Of a stretch of DNA of 6,083 bases, positions 5,534 through 6,083 are shown piece by piece (the stretch's first letter is position 1; every line of letters begins with the position of its first letter). Location: assembly GCA_002255315.1 (NCBI GenBank), contig NCBD01000062.1, positions 1-6,083 of the forward strand, read 5' to 3'. The position numbers and the translations under genes were made by a program. The notes below the pieces were generated by a model that saw nothing but the letters and a program-made list of their open reading frames with translations, was not told the DNA's origin and made no database searches. The DNA comes from Actinobacteria bacterium 21-64-8. GTDB taxonomy: Bacteria; Actinomycetota; Acidimicrobiia; Acidimicrobiales; RAAP-2.

Positions 5534-6083
5534 GCCACTTTCGCGTCGACTTACGCCAACGAGCCGAAGAGCTCATCGCGCTCTATCCGCGCAAGCGCTC
5601 GGCGATGCTGCCCCTCTTGCACCTCGCCCAAGAACAAGACGGCTACTTAACGAACGAGGGCATCGCCGAAGTGGCCGAACTGACGGGCACCACGCCCGCT
5701 GACGTTCGCGGTACCGCCGCCTTCTACGACATGTTCCACCTCGAGCCCGTTGGTAAGTACGTCGTCGGTATCTGTACCAACGTCGCGTGCCTGTTGGCGG
5801 GTGGCGACGCGCTCCTCGAACACGCCAGCGAGACGCTCGGGTGCTCAGTTGGAGCGACCTCAGAGGACCATCTTTTTACTCTCGAAGAGACCGAGTGTCT
5901 CGCCGACTGCGATCGCGCGCCGTGCGTGCAGGTCAATCACCGCTACGTACGCACGACGACTCCTGAGGCCTTCGACGCGATGGTGAACGAACTGCGCGCG
6001 GGACGCCTCGACGGCGACGTACCCCCGCACGGGACGCTCATCCGAGTGCGACGAAACGGGGGACTGCGCGTCTCGCGAGACGA
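5530..6083 (+). CDS. nuoE: NADH-quinone oxidoreductase subunit E (24 kDa subunit), incomplete at the right edge
   Basis: This is the NADH-input-module subunit of complex I. Its thioredoxin-like domain holds the [2Fe-2S] cluster N1a next to NuoF. The frame runs from GTG 5530 to the window end: 184 full codons with no stop. All four cluster ligands are present, C82 and C87 in GICTNVACL, then C123 and C127 in ECLADCDRAPC. The N-terminal half is the usual helical region, with ALYPRKRSAMLPLLHLAQEQ at 17-36, GYLT at 38-41, and AFYDMFHLEPVGKY at 64-77 leading into the thioredoxin fold. Beyond about residue 156 (RAGRLDGD) lies a basic tail of at least 28 residues, like the tail of mycobacterial NuoE. 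The start is nearly forced: an in-frame TGA lies at 5524-5526, a ribosome site precedes the GTG, and the GTG overlaps the nuoD stop. nuoF would be expected next. Confidence 0.95.
   Translation, partial: MSHFRVDLRQRAEELIALYPRKRSAMLPLLHLAQEQDGYLTNEGIAEVAELTGTTPADVRGTAAFYDMFHLEPVGKYVVGICTNVACLLAGGDALLEHASETLGCSVGATSEDHLFTLEETECLADCDRAPCVQVNHRYVRTTTPEAFDAMVNELRAGRLDGDVPPHGTLIRVRRNGGLRVSRD

Overview
This is a GC-rich, densely coding bacterial chromosome window. It looks actinobacterial, perhaps a deep-branching class such as Acidimicrobiia, though that rank is a guess. Two things support this: strong G/C preference at third codon positions, and a MenJ-type menaquinone reductase lying back-to-back with the start of a nuo (complex I) operon. 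Several motifs also match the mycobacterial MenJ and NuoA proteins as I remember them. I see no rRNA, tRNA, CRISPR, insertion sequence or phage signature.

Layout. (1) Positions 1-348, plus strand: the C-terminal part of an unrecognised protein, running in from the left edge. Its stop codon overlaps the stop of the next gene in a shared CTAG. (2) 345-1208, minus strand: an FTR1/EfeU-type iron permease with both REGxE motifs. (3) 1267-2619, minus strand: a geranylgeranyl-reductase-family flavoenzyme, best read as the menaquinone beta-isoprenyl reductase MenJ. It lies 58 bases upstream of the permease in the same orientation, so the two may be co-transcribed. (4) 2620-2683: a short divergent control region. 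(5) 2684 to the right edge, plus strand: nuoA, nuoB, nuoC, nuoD and the start of nuoE. The nuoA/nuoB gap is 2 bases and the next three junctions are 4-base overlaps (GTGA, ATGA, GTGA). nuoE is incomplete and must continue beyond the window, presumably into nuoF.

How the genes fit together. MenJ partly saturates the isoprenoid tail of menaquinone. Complex I then uses that quinone pool as electron acceptor for NADH oxidation and proton pumping. NuoA is membrane-embedded. NuoB (cluster N2), NuoC and NuoD form the connecting module at the quinone pocket. NuoE is part of the NADH-input module. The iron permease could help supply iron for the many Fe-S clusters, but only its position suggests this.

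As a whole this is ordinary respiratory housekeeping, and I do not see an undescribed system. The points worth a second look are small: the MenJ/complex I divergent arrangement, the shared-stop gene pair, a C-terminal tail on NuoA, an in-frame hexamer repeat and a hairpin in nuoC, and two short palindromes at gene junctions.
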